In this document: in pieces, positions 27,981-37,900 of the stretch | Position numbering within the stretch: position 1 is the first letter of the stretch | Layout: every line of letters starts with the position of its first letter | Source of the DNA: DASVTU01 sp036387415 | Lineage (GTDB): Bacteria; Acidobacteriota; Blastocatellia; Pyrinomonadales; Pyrinomonadaceae | Direction: 5' to 3' | Length of the DNA stretch: 64,000 nucleotides | Assembly: GCA_036387415.1 (NCBI GenBank) | Contig: DASVTU010000022.1 | Location: 112,173-176,172 of the forward strand | The notes under the pieces: generated by a model | Seen by the model: the letters and a program-made list of their open reading frames with translations, nothing else | What the model was told of the DNA's origin: nothing | Databases searched by the model: none | Made by a program: the position numbers and the translations under genes

Positions 27981-28013
27981 CTCAAGTTTTCCTCAACCGC
28001 GCGCCCGTAAACT
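27981..28013 (+). promoter_or_regulatory. CTCAA-N6-CTCAA direct repeat with -10-like TAAACT (copy A)
   Basis: CTCAAGTTTTCCTCAA at 27981-27996 is followed 11 nt later by TAAACT (28008-28013). The two CTCAA half-sites are 11 bp apart. The same arrangement precedes both M36 genes, with no canonical -35 in any copy. Predicted transcription start is near 28020, giving a leader of about 115 nt. A third CTCAAG lies at 27961. The rest of the 348-bp gap (27789-28136) holds only the terminator and this element. Confidence 0.65.
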
Positions 28014-28136
28014 CCGCTCATCAAGCTGAATAAGACCGAATTTTGCCTCGTTGCTGCCCGCCGCAAAGTTAGACGAAGGTTGCGGCTCGAACCGAAGATT
28101 TCAATGCGAAGTGCCTGTCAAATAAGGAGTTTAGAG

Positions 28137-31100
28137 ATGAAAACCACTCTCCGCCGCCAGTCCGCTACGCGCCGCGTCCGAACCGTGGCGTCGTTCGTCG
28201 TGCTCGTTGCCGTTATTGTTTCCGTGTTGAGCGCGCATTGGTCTTCCGACGCCGCCGCGCCCGTCGCCGCTCCGGCCAACTGCACCGCGCCGGGCATCCA
28301 GATTGCCACCGACCCGGCGGGCGACCAGTTTGGCGCGCAACCACTCGGACAGAACGGGCAGCAAGACCTCGTTGCGGTTTCCATCGCAGAGGAATACGAC
28401 TTCGCGGGGCGCGGGACGCTGGTGGCGACCATGAAGGTTTCGCAACTCGACCCGAACGCCTTGCCGCGCAACGCCAACTGGGTCACGTTCTTCACCGCGC
28501 GCCACGCCGACAACACGACGACCGAGTATTTCGTCAGCGCGGACACCAACGAAACCGGAGCCATCTCATACAATTACGGGCACGTCGATGGCAGCAACAA
28601 CGTCACCAACGGCACCGCCGACAACGGCACCCTCTCCGCCGCAGGCAAGACGCTGACCGTCAAGTTGGCACTGGAAAAGGTGAAGAAACCCGTCGCCGCC
28701 ACGCCTCTGCCGACGCTCACGGGCGCGACCGTTGACCTCTCGGCGGGCAAAACCATCTCTAACGTTCGCGGGCAGACGTACATGCTCATCGGCGCGACCA
28801 CCGTCGGCGGCCTGCTCCAAGACATCGACAACACCAACGGCGGCAGCTATTCCTTCGTCGGCGCGGCGGCCTGCGCGCCCGAAGCGACCCCGACGCCAAC
28901 CCCGACCGCTACCCCGACGCCCACGAACGGAGGCGGCGGCGACCCTGCGGCCTGCGTCTCGGCCAACACGATTCTCCGCACTGACCCCACCAGCGACCAG
29001 ACGGGCAACCCTGCGGCCAACCAGCAACTCGACATCCAATCCATCTCCATCGCCGAAGACTACCGCATCCTGAATAGCGAACGCCTCATCTTCAAGATGA
29101 AAGTCGCCAATTTGAGCACGCTTCCGGCGAACGGCGTGTGGCGCACGGTCTTCACCGTCGGCGCAAGCAGTTTCTTCGTCTCGATGAACACGGATTTGAA
29201 CTCCGTCGTCTTCTACGAATACGGCACCGTCACAGGCACGACCGTCGCCGGACTCGGCGCACCCGACGAAGCCTCCTTCACGCCCGATGGAAATATCACC
29301 ATCAGCATCGCCAACAGCAAAGTCGGCAACCCGCAAGCGGGCACGACGCTGACGGCGATTTCGGGCAGAACGCAGCAGTTCGTCGGCACCACCGGAACGG
29401 GCGCGTTCCTCAACATGGATTCGACCACACCGGACGCCACCTATTCGCTCGCGGGCAAAAGCCCTTCATGCACGCCCACCGCGCCCGTTTCCGGCGCGAC
29501 CTATCTCAAAGGCGGTATTGACTTTAGCCCGACAGTGGCGTTGCAAGCGCCCGCCACCGTGCGCGACGGCGAGCCGAGCCTTCGCGTTGACAAATACGGC
29601 AACGCCTACGTCTCCGCGATTCGCGGCGTTCCGGCGGGTAACGACCTCTGGTACATCGACCTTCGCCCGACCGTCGGCGGTCAGCCAAATCCGAACTACG
29701 ACCCGTTTATGCGAAATCCGCAGTATCGCGGTCAGCCCGACGCCTTCACGGGCGAGGGTCAGCCCTCGCTGCTCGCGGACGGCGGCGGCGACGTTGACCT
29801 CGCCGTCAGCTTCCCCGATAGCGACACGGAAAACCCGAACGCGCCTCCGACGCTGACGTTCACAAGTTTGGCGCTAGCCAACATCTCGACCGCCAAATCC
29901 ACCGACCGTGGCATCACTTTCACCAAAAATCCTGCGGGCAACGTCACGGGCGGCCTGCCCATCGACGACCGCCAGTGGTTCGAGGCCGTCGGCGCTAACA
30001 CCGTCTACATGATTTACCGCACCGCCGCGCCCGCCGTCACACAGATTCAACGCTCCAACGACGGCGGCCTGACGTGGGGGCCTGCGCGCACCGCCGGAGC
30101 CATCGGTCAAGTCGGTTCCGTCGATGTCCACAAGGCGACGGGTACGGTCTACTTGAGCGGCAGTACGGGACAGGTCTGCGTCGGCACGCCTCTCTCGCCG
30201 CTCGACGAACCGCTCACATACACATGCAAACAGGCTGCGCCCGCTAACGCCAACATCTTCTTCGTCGTCAAGGTGGCCGACGACGGCACGCCCAACGGCA
30301 CCGCCTACGTCACCTTCTCCGACGGCAGGAGCATCTTTATCGCCTACTCGTCAGACAAGGGACAGACGTGGAGCACGCCCATCCGCGTCAACGACGGCCT
30401 AGAGACGCGCACCAGCCTCTTTCCGTGGATTGAGACAGGCCCCGTCCCCGGCTCGCTCGGCATCGTCTGGTACGCCACAGACAGCGCGACTAACACCAAC
30501 GATTCAAACTGGCGCGTCTATTTCGCATCAGCCACGGGCGCCAACACCAACGCGCCCACCTTCCGCCAAGTCGAAGCAGGCGACCACATTCACCACGCGT
30601 CGAACATCTCTCTGAGCGGTCTCGACCCGACCAACCCGAACGTCAACCGCAACTTAATCGACTACTTCCAAATCGCCTTCGACCCAACGGGCGCAGCTGT
30701 CATCGCCTACACCGACGACCATAACGACTTTGACGGCAACACCTACGTCATGCGTCAGATTAGCGGCGCGAGCATCAAGGGCGGCAACATTCCGACGCCC
30801 GTCGAAGGAAGCGCCTTGCCTGCGCCCGCGCCGCTCTCGGCGGACGGCTCGCAAGTCGTTGACCCGCCGATGGATGCGCGCACTTCCACCGTTATCACGC
30901 GGACGGCTGAACCTGTTGACATCGTTTCCATCAAATACTCTGCGGAGCCGGGCACGGGTTCGCCCGTCCTCGTCGCCACGATGAAGGTCACGGATTTGAC
31001 GGTGATTCCGCCGAGCGGCAGTTGGCGCATGGCGTTTGCCGCCAACGCGCCCGATTCCGTCCTGAGTCCGACGGGGCAGTTCACCTTCGGCGTCGCAGAC

Positions 31101-31910
31101 CGTGGCGACCAGTTCTTCGTTCAGGCGCTCACGGACGCGGCGGGCGCGCAGACCTATCGCTTCGGCACGGCGGCGAGAAATGGCGACGGCTCAATCGCTT
31201 ACACCGACCGTGGCGCAGCCGACGGCGGCGCGTTCGACCAGACGGCCAAGACCATCACCGTCCGCGTCTCTCTAAACAAGCTCAATCCATTCGTCAAACA
31301 GGGCAACCCGCCCGTCGGCGCGGGGTCGGTGCTCGTCGGTTTGCGCGGCGCGGCCTCCGTCGCGGCGCAGGGCAATGCCGCACGCTCCGACAACACACGC
31401 GGCGGCACGCAGTACACCATCACGCTCCCGTCGTCCAATGTCGCACTCACCTCGAACGGTTCGACCGCTTCGGCGTCGTCCGTCTACGCGGGGCGCAACT
31501 ATTCAGCCGCGAGCGCCATCGACGGCGACCGCATCGGGGCGAATTGGGAGACGGGTGGTGGTTGGAACGACAACACGCGCGATGCCTATCCCGACTGGCT
31601 GCAAGTGGACTTCAACGCTTCGCGCACGATTAACGAAATCCGCGTCATCACGTTGCAGGACGACTTCACACACGCGCAGGAGCCGACGCCCACAATGACA
31701 TGCAACCTCTATGGCTTGCTTGACTACGACGTGCAGTATTGGAACGGCGTGGATTGGGCGACGGTGCCCGGCGGCCAAATCACTGGCAACAACCTAGTGA
31801 TGCGGACGCTCACGTTCCCCGACATCACGACCACCAAGATTCGCGTCGTTGTCCACAACGCGCGCCAGCATCACAGCCGCGTCGTCGAAGTTGAAGCGAT
31901 AGGCAACTAA
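28137..31910 (+). CDS. Large secreted sialidase-like (BNR/Asp-box) protein with three repeat modules and C-terminal shared module
   Basis: The protein has 1257 residues; AAGGAG lies 7 nt before ATG 28137. A signal peptide (about 1-42) is followed by two related beta-rich modules (about 50-245 and 283-446) joined by a PTPTPT linker. A propeller-like region holds three Asp boxes: STDRGITF near 588, SNDGGLTW near 639, SSDKGQTW near 737. A third copy of the module lies at about 905-1098, and a discoidin-like module shared with three neighbours ends the protein (about 1101-1257). Asp boxes mark sialidase-type propellers, but I do not see a full catalytic arginine triad, so it may bind rather than cleave glycans. 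Confidence 0.75.
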   Translation: MKTTLRRQSATRRVRTVASFVVLVAVIVSVLSAHWSSDAAAPVAAPANCTAPGIQIATDPAGDQFGAQPLGQNGQQDLVAVSIAEEYDFAGRGTLVATMKVSQLDPNALPRNANWVTFFTARHADNTTTEYFVSADTNETGAISYNYGHVDGSNNVTNGTADNGTLSAAGKTLTVKLALEKVKKPVAATPLPTLTGATVDLSAGKTISNVRGQTYMLIGATTVGGLLQDIDNTNGGSYSFVGAAACAPEATPTPTPTATPTPTNGGGGDPAACVSANTILRTDPTSDQTGNPAANQQLDIQSISIAEDYRILNSERLIFKMKVANLSTLPANGVWRTVFTVGASSFFVSMNTDLNSVVFYEYGTVTGTTVAGLGAPDEASFTPDGNITISIANSKVGNPQAGTTLTAISGRTQQFVGTTGTGAFLNMDSTTPDATYSLAGKSPSCTPTAPVSGATYLKGGIDFSPTVALQAPATVRDGEPSLRVDKYGNAYVSAIRGVPAGNDLWYIDLRPTVGGQPNPNYDPFMRNPQYRGQPDAFTGEGQPSLLADGGGDVDLAVSFPDSDTENPNAPPTLTFTSLALANISTAKSTDRGITFTKNPAGNVTGGLPIDDRQWFEAVGANTVYMIYRTAAPAVTQIQRSNDGGLTWGPARTAGAIGQVGSVDVHKATGTVYLSGSTGQVCVGTPLSPLDEPLTYTCKQAAPANANIFFVVKVADDGTPNGTAYVTFSDGRSIFIAYSSDKGQTWSTPIRVNDGLETRTSLFPWIETGPVPGSLGIVWYATDSATNTNDSNWRVYFASATGANTNAPTFRQVEAGDHIHHASNISLSGLDPTNPNVNRNLIDYFQIAFDPTGAAVIAYTDDHNDFDGNTYVMRQISGASIKGGNIPTPVEGSALPAPAPLSADGSQVVDPPMDARTSTVITRTAEPVDIVSIKYSAEPGTGSPVLVATMKVTDLTVIPPSGSWRMAFAANAPDSVLSPTGQFTFGVADRGDQFFVQALTDAAGAQTYRFGTAARNGDGSIAYTDRGAADGGAFDQTAKTITVRVSLNKLNPFVKQGNPPVGAGSVLVGLRGAASVAAQGNAARSDNTRGGTQYTITLPSSNVALTSNGSTASASSVYAGRNYSAASAIDGDRIGANWETGGGWNDNTRDAYPDWLQVDFNASRTINEIRVITLQDDFTHAQEPTPTMTCNLYGLLDYDVQYWNGVDWATVPGGQITGNNLVMRTLTFPDITTTKIRVVVHNARQHHSRVVEVEAIGN

Positions 31911-31987
31911 CACCGCTTCTGTCGGCGGCGACACAGCAGCAAATTCAGACGCGGAGGCTTTCGGGATTTCGATAGAGGAGATAGACG

Positions 31988-34627
31988 ATGAAGCACAAAG
32001 GCATGATTATCACAACGCTCGGCATACTGTTTTTGGTTGTGGCGTTGGCAACGCTGGTTCCTTCGAGTTCCGGTCAAGGGCTTGTGAGTGGACAACTGTG
32101 GCAGACGATTGACGCCAACTCCATCGTCAGTCGTGGCAAGCGGGTCATCATCCCGAAAGCCTTCCGCGCCCTCCGACTCAACAAAACGGCGCTGACTGAA
32201 ACACTCAACCGCGCGCCTTTGGAGTTCACCGCCGCCGCGCGCACGACGCAAACCGTCTTGAGCGTGCCGATGCCGGACGGCAGCTTCGACAAGTTTCGCA
32301 TCGAAGAGTCGCCTATCATGGAACCGGGGCTGGCCGCGCGTTTCCCTAACATCAAGACCTATCGCGGGCAGGGCATCGACGACCCGACCGCCACCGCGCG
32401 CTTCGACCTTACGCCCGCAGGCTTCCACGCCATCGTCCTCTCGCCCACTGATACCGTCTACGTTGACCCTTATGCCAAAGGCGATACCGTCAACTACATC
32501 AGCTACTTCAAACGCGACCTCGCAGGCGACCCGAACTACGAGTGCCGTTTCGGCGACTTCGGCAATCCGTCCGCTTCGACGCCGCAAACGCTCAACGGTG
32601 AAGGCTTCGCCGCCAACGTTGCGGCACACGCCGGAACGCTCCGCACCTATCGCCTCGCGCTCGCCGTCACGGGCGAATACACGCTCTATCACGCGCCCGA
32701 CCTGCTTGAAGCCGACGCGTCAAGAAAGCAGAAGGCGTTCGCCGCGCTCGTCACGACGCAGAACCGCGTCAACGGCATCTACGAGCGCGAAGTTTCCGTC
32801 CGCATGATTCTCGTCGAAGACGAATTGGAAATCATCTACACCAACCCTGCCACCGACCCTTATCAATCCGACATGGTGCTCGGCGTGAGCATGTTGGTCG
32901 AAAATCAAATCAACCTCGACACGCCGGAACCCGTCGGGCCAATCGGCGAGGGTAACTACGACATCGGCCACGTCATGAGCACGGGCTTCGGCGGCGTGGC
33001 GTTTCTCGAATCGGTCTGTCAGCGCGGCGAACCGAGCGTGCCCGGCGACGGCGAAAACGCCGGAGGCTTCACCGGACTCGACACGCCCGAAGGCGACGCT
33101 TTCGACGTTGATTTCGTCGCGCATGAGATGGGACATCAGTTCGGCGGCAATCACACCTTCAACGGTTCCGAAGGCAGTTGCAGCGGCAACGCCGAAGGCC
33201 CCGCCGCGATGGAACCCGGCAGCGGTTCAACGATTCAAGCCTACGCCGGAATCTGCGGTTCGCAGGATTTGCAGCCGCACAGCGACGCCTATTTTCACTC
33301 CAAGAGCCTCGAAGAACTCATTGCCTTCACGCAGGGCAACGGCCAGAGTTTGGAGCGCGACGGCAACTCTTGCTCTACACAGTCGCCCGTCAATAACGCC
33401 CCGCCCGTCGTCAACGGCGGCGCAGACTACACGATTCCCAAGAACACGCCGTTTGTCCTCTCCGCCACGGGCAGCGACCCCGACGGCGATGCCATAACTT
33501 ACGCGTGGGAGGAGTACGACACGGGGCCGCCCTCGCCGCCCGACACCGATACCGACGGGCAGCCGCGACCCATCTTCCGCAGCTACAACCCGACGACCAA
33601 TCCGTCGCGCAACTTTCCGGGTTTGCAGTACATACTCAACAACGCCAACACGCCGCCGCAAACCTACGACTGCGGGCGCGGAGCCGCCGAACCCTGTCTG
33701 ACCGGAGAGATTCTCCCGCAGATTACGCGCACGATGAAATTTCAAGTGACGGTGCGCGACAATCGCGCGGCTGGTGGCGGCGTCAATTCCGATTTGGTCA
33801 ACGTCAACGTACGCGCCGAGAGCGGGCCTTTCATCGTCACCGCGCCCAATACGAACGTCGCCTGGCCGGGCAATTCCACGCAGACCGTGATGTGGGACGT
33901 GGCAAACACCAACGCCGCTCCCGTCAACGCCGCCAACGTCCGTATTTCTCTCTCGGTCGATGGTGGTCAGACGTTTCCTTTCGTCCTCGCCGCGACGACG
34001 CCCAACGATGGCGCGGAGACCATCACGCTGCCCAACGCCCAAACCGCGTCGGCGCGCATCAAGGTCGAAGCCGTGGACAACATCTTCTTCGACATCTCCA
34101 ACACCGATTTCCAAATCACGCTCGACCAGAGTTTGTGTCTGACCAATCACGCGCTCGCCTCCAACGGCGCGACGGCCTCCGCTTCATCCGTCTATGATAG
34201 CCGCAACTATTCGCCCATGAGCGCCATTGACGGCGACCGCATCGGCCTCAACTGGGAAGCGGGTGGCGGCTGGAACGACGCGACGCGCGATGCTTATCCC
34301 GATTGGCTTGAAGTTAATTTCGGCGCGCAACGAACCATTGGCCTCGTCCGCGTCGTCACTCTGCAAGACGACTTCAAGAACCCCGTCGTGCCCGCACCGT
34401 CTTTGCAGGCGACGCTCTACGGCCTACTCGATTACGAAATACAGACATGGAACGGCAGCGCGTGGGTGACGGCACCGGGCGGCAGCGTCACAGGCAACAA
34501 TCTCGTCATGCGAACCTTTGTCCTGCCCGCCATCACGACGGACAAGATTCGCGTGCTAGTCCACAATGCGCGGCAGCACCATAGCCGCATCGTCGAAGTC
34601 GAAGCCTTCGGTTGCGACGCGCAGTAA
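31988..34627 (+). CDS. Secreted reprolysin-like (M12B-type) zinc metalloprotease
   Basis: The protein has 879 residues with a signal peptide (GMIITTLGILFLVVALATL). A propeptide-like region (about 40-190) precedes the catalytic domain. The zinc site is HEMGHQFGGNH at 379-389 (HExxHxxGxxH), with a methionine-turn candidate MEPGSGSTIQAY shortly after. An Ig-like domain (PPVVNGGADYTIPKNTPFV) and a further beta domain follow. Residues about 719-879 are the shared C-terminal module. Only 77 bp separate it from the sialidase-like gene and no promoter motif is visible there, so the two are probably co-transcribed. Confidence 0.88.
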   Translation: MKHKGMIITTLGILFLVVALATLVPSSSGQGLVSGQLWQTIDANSIVSRGKRVIIPKAFRALRLNKTALTETLNRAPLEFTAAARTTQTVLSVPMPDGSFDKFRIEESPIMEPGLAARFPNIKTYRGQGIDDPTATARFDLTPAGFHAIVLSPTDTVYVDPYAKGDTVNYISYFKRDLAGDPNYECRFGDFGNPSASTPQTLNGEGFAANVAAHAGTLRTYRLALAVTGEYTLYHAPDLLEADASRKQKAFAALVTTQNRVNGIYEREVSVRMILVEDELEIIYTNPATDPYQSDMVLGVSMLVENQINLDTPEPVGPIGEGNYDIGHVMSTGFGGVAFLESVCQRGEPSVPGDGENAGGFTGLDTPEGDAFDVDFVAHEMGHQFGGNHTFNGSEGSCSGNAEGPAAMEPGSGSTIQAYAGICGSQDLQPHSDAYFHSKSLEELIAFTQGNGQSLERDGNSCSTQSPVNNAPPVVNGGADYTIPKNTPFVLSATGSDPDGDAITYAWEEYDTGPPSPPDTDTDGQPRPIFRSYNPTTNPSRNFPGLQYILNNANTPPQTYDCGRGAAEPCLTGEILPQITRTMKFQVTVRDNRAAGGGVNSDLVNVNVRAESGPFIVTAPNTNVAWPGNSTQTVMWDVANTNAAPVNAANVRISLSVDGGQTFPFVLAATTPNDGAETITLPNAQTASARIKVEAVDNIFFDISNTDFQITLDQSLCLTNHALASNGATASASSVYDSRNYSPMSAIDGDRIGLNWEAGGGWNDATRDAYPDWLEVNFGAQRTIGLVRVVTLQDDFKNPVVPAPSLQATLYGLLDYEIQTWNGSAWVTAPGGSVTGNNLVMRTFVLPAITTDKIRVLVHNARQHHSRIVEVEAFGCDAQ

Positions 34628-34670
34628 ACCGCCGTCGTCTGCGTCTCTTTGCGCTGAAGCCGCAGCAAAC

Positions 34671-34705
34671 AAAAGCCTCCTGTTCATTGAGCAGGAGGCT
34701 TTTCT
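34671..34705 (+). terminator. Intrinsic terminator after the reprolysin-like gene
   Basis: A 12-bp perfect stem (AAAAGCCTCCTG and its complement) with a 9-nt loop runs into TTTTCTT. It lies in the 310-bp gap 34628-34937, which otherwise holds only the regulatory element at 34832. Confidence 0.85.
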
Positions 34706-34831
34706 TGCGTCTATCTAATCTCTCAACCGAGGGCGGGAAAAACTTTTTTCACTCTCGCGTCGGCACTCAAAGCCGTGCGTGTCAGCGACTTAACCGGACG
34801 CATCGGTTTCTCAACCACCCTGCGTTCGAGC

Positions 34832-34863
34832 CTCAAGTTTTCCTCAAGCGAATTCCGTAAATT
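34832..34863 (+). promoter_or_regulatory. CTCAA-N6-CTCAA direct repeat with -10-like TAAATT (copy B)
   Basis: CTCAAGTTTTCCTCAA at 34832-34847 is identical over 16 bp to copy A. It is followed 10 nt later by TAAATT (34858-34863). The predicted leader to the ATG at 34938 is about 68 nt. Confidence 0.65.
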
Positions 34864-34937
34864 GTGTGCATCGTCCATGAGTTAGTACCCGATTGGCACA
34901 ATTTGCGGCGCGTCGCGCCTTCGATAAGGAGACCCAC

Positions 34938-37900
34938 ATGAAGCCCCATAGGATTTTAAGAACGACGCTCGTCTGCCTCGTCATCGCATCAATTTCGCTG
35001 TCGAACATCTCGGTCGGTTTCGCGCAAATCACCGTCTCGACCAACACGGGCAGCACGACGCAGACCATCACGCAACAGACGACGCAGGCGAGCATGCCGA
35101 AGGAATTCGACCTGCGCGGGCCGGACGGCGTGCCGAAGGGCATCGGAGTCCGCGCCCCGCTCCCGACGCAACTCGCGGCCTTGAAATCTTTGGAGCAGAC
35201 GGTCGGCTCGCGCGTCACGGTGCAGTACAACGGGCTGACGGCGACGCCGCGACACCTCTTTAGCCGTGGCAATTATCTCTCCGCACCCAGCGCCGCCGCG
35301 CCCGAAATAATCGCACGCGACTTCATTAGCCGTTGGCGCGACATCTTCCGCTTCAGCGATGCAGACCTCCGCAACCTACGCCTCAAGAGCCGCGCCACCG
35401 TGCCCGACATAGGCACCACGATTCTCCTGTTCGAGCAGACGCTCGGCGGCGTCGCGGTCTATAGCGGCACGGTACTCGTCAACGTCAACCGCGCGGGACA
35501 GGTGATGAGCGTCGGCGGCGAGAGTTTTCCGCGTCTCAAGATTGCCAACGCGGAGTCGATTCTGCCGGAACAATCGCTCACCGATGCCTTCACGGTGACG
35601 ACCGAACAGGCCATCAAGAACGCGGCGACGGAAGTCGGCGCACCCAATTTCGCGCCGCAACGTGCGGGCACGCAGAAAGTCTTGACGACCTTCGGCGATT
35701 TGCCGCGCGAGTTTGTCGATGCTTCCAAATACAGCGGCGGCGGCACCTTCACCGACGATATCCTTGTCACCAAAACACTCTTTCCCGTGGGCGACACGGC
35801 GCGTCTCGCCTACAAGTTTACGCTGACGACGCCGCAGCACAACGGCATCATGTGGGAGAACATCGTTGATGGGCAGACGGGCAAGGTCTTGCGTCGCATC
35901 AGTCTGACTTCGTTCCAGACGGGCGGCGGCACGGGCACGGGTCGTCGTGGCACGTTTCGCCCCGACATTCAAGACATCGTTGAAGCGCAGAACACCAGCG
36001 GTACAGCGCAGGGCAAAGTCACCGACACCGCCCCGACCGCGCTCTCCGGCTATCGCGGCTTCGGACGCTCCACCGCTCCCGGCAACGCGCCGACCTACGG
36101 CGCGGAGAGCGCCGGAGCGTCTGCACGCCTGAGCGGTCGCGGCTTCAAGCAGAGTCAGGTCACAGCGCGCAACGAGAACCCCTTAATCTACAACACGGGT
36201 TTCGGACAAGTGCTGCGCGGTTTTCCCGATGCCTTGAATCCGTCGCCCGCGTCGCCCTTCGGCTGGTTCTACTTGCCGACCAATACGGGCGGTTCCGAAA
36301 TCACTGCCTCCAACGCCGACCGCGCCACCACGCGCGACCACGGGTACTCGATGTCGGCGGAAGCCAAAACGCGCAACCTCCCCGCCAATTCGCCCGGCGG
36401 CGACGGCGACCAGCCCTTCGCGGCTGACCTGACGCCGCTCACTTCCTCCGTCGCTCTGGCAGACGGGCGTCTCCTTTCGTCTGTCTTCCAATCGAAGTAC
36501 ACCGAAGGCAACAACGTCATGGTCGCCGACGACCGCGCCAACGACAACGAAGGCTCGCACGGCATCAAAGGCTACAGCGCCAACCGCAAGTTCACCTCCT
36601 CTTACTTCGACTACATCATGGGCTACGAGTACGGCGGCATCAACGCGGGCGGCACGCCCTTCTATCCCGCCAGCGCCGACCCGGACGTTTATCCCGGCGC
36701 CGTCACGCTCTTTTACTACACCAACATCATGCACGATTATCTCTACAGCATCGGCTTCACCGAGTCGCTGTGGAATTTCCAGCAAGACAACTTCGGCAAC
36801 GGCGGCGCGGGCGGCGACGGACTGAGCGCACAGGTGCAGGACGGTTCCGGCACCAACAACGCCAACATGGGAACCAACGCCGATGGCACCGCGCCACGCA
36901 TGCAGATGTATCTCTTTACCGAAGACGTTTTCCGTCGCTCCGACGGCGACTTCGATTTCGACGTGGTGGCGCATGAGTATTATCACGGCGTCTCGAATCG
37001 CTCTGCCGCAAAGGGTTCGTCGGGTTGTCTCGGCGTGGCCTTCTTCGGCGAGTCGGGCGGGCAGGGCGAAGGTTGGTCGGACACCATCGCGCAGTCGATG
37101 ACCGACGACGATTCGACGGGTGAGTTCGTTACGGGCGAACACGACAAAGGCATCCGCACCATTCCTGTCACCAATTTCCGTTGGTCTTACGGCGCGATTG
37201 ACGGGCGCAAACTCAATCGACGCGACCAGCAATTAGCCGACCCCGTGGGCGCGCCCGGCGTCGGCGTCGGCATCCCGCCCGTCACGCCCGCCTATCAAGT
37301 GCATCACGTCGGCACCATCTTCAGCGCGATGACATGGGACATGCGCGAACTGCTCATCATGAAGCAGAAGGTGGGCGGCGACTATCCCGGCGTCTTCTTC
37401 GACGGCACACGCCGACTCGGTTCCGGCACGCCCTTCTACATCGGCGAACGTCTCGTCCAATCTGTTGACACGAAGCATCCGATTGACTACCGCGAGACGT
37501 TTGGCACGCACGCCATCGTCACGCCGACGCCCAACACCACGACGGTTCCGCCGTCGCTCGGAACCATTCCGTCCGTCGTCCCGACGGTCAATGCCTCTGA
37601 ACATATCGTGCGCCCCGGCCTCGTCGCGGGTGAATTCGCCACGCGCGGCGACCGCAACGGCGCACTCTCAACCGCCGTCCGCAACGGCGCGCGACTCGCC
37701 GACACGCTCGTCCTGCGCGGTCTTCAACTCGCGCCCTGCAATCCGTCCATCATCGATACGCGCGATTCAATCCTGTTGGCCGACAAGGAATTGACGGGCG
37801 GCGAAAATCGCGCGGTGATTTGGCGTGCATTCGCCAGCCACGGCGTCGGCAAACTGGCCGCTTCGTCACATTCCGGCGCAGTCACCGACCCTGCGAGTTC

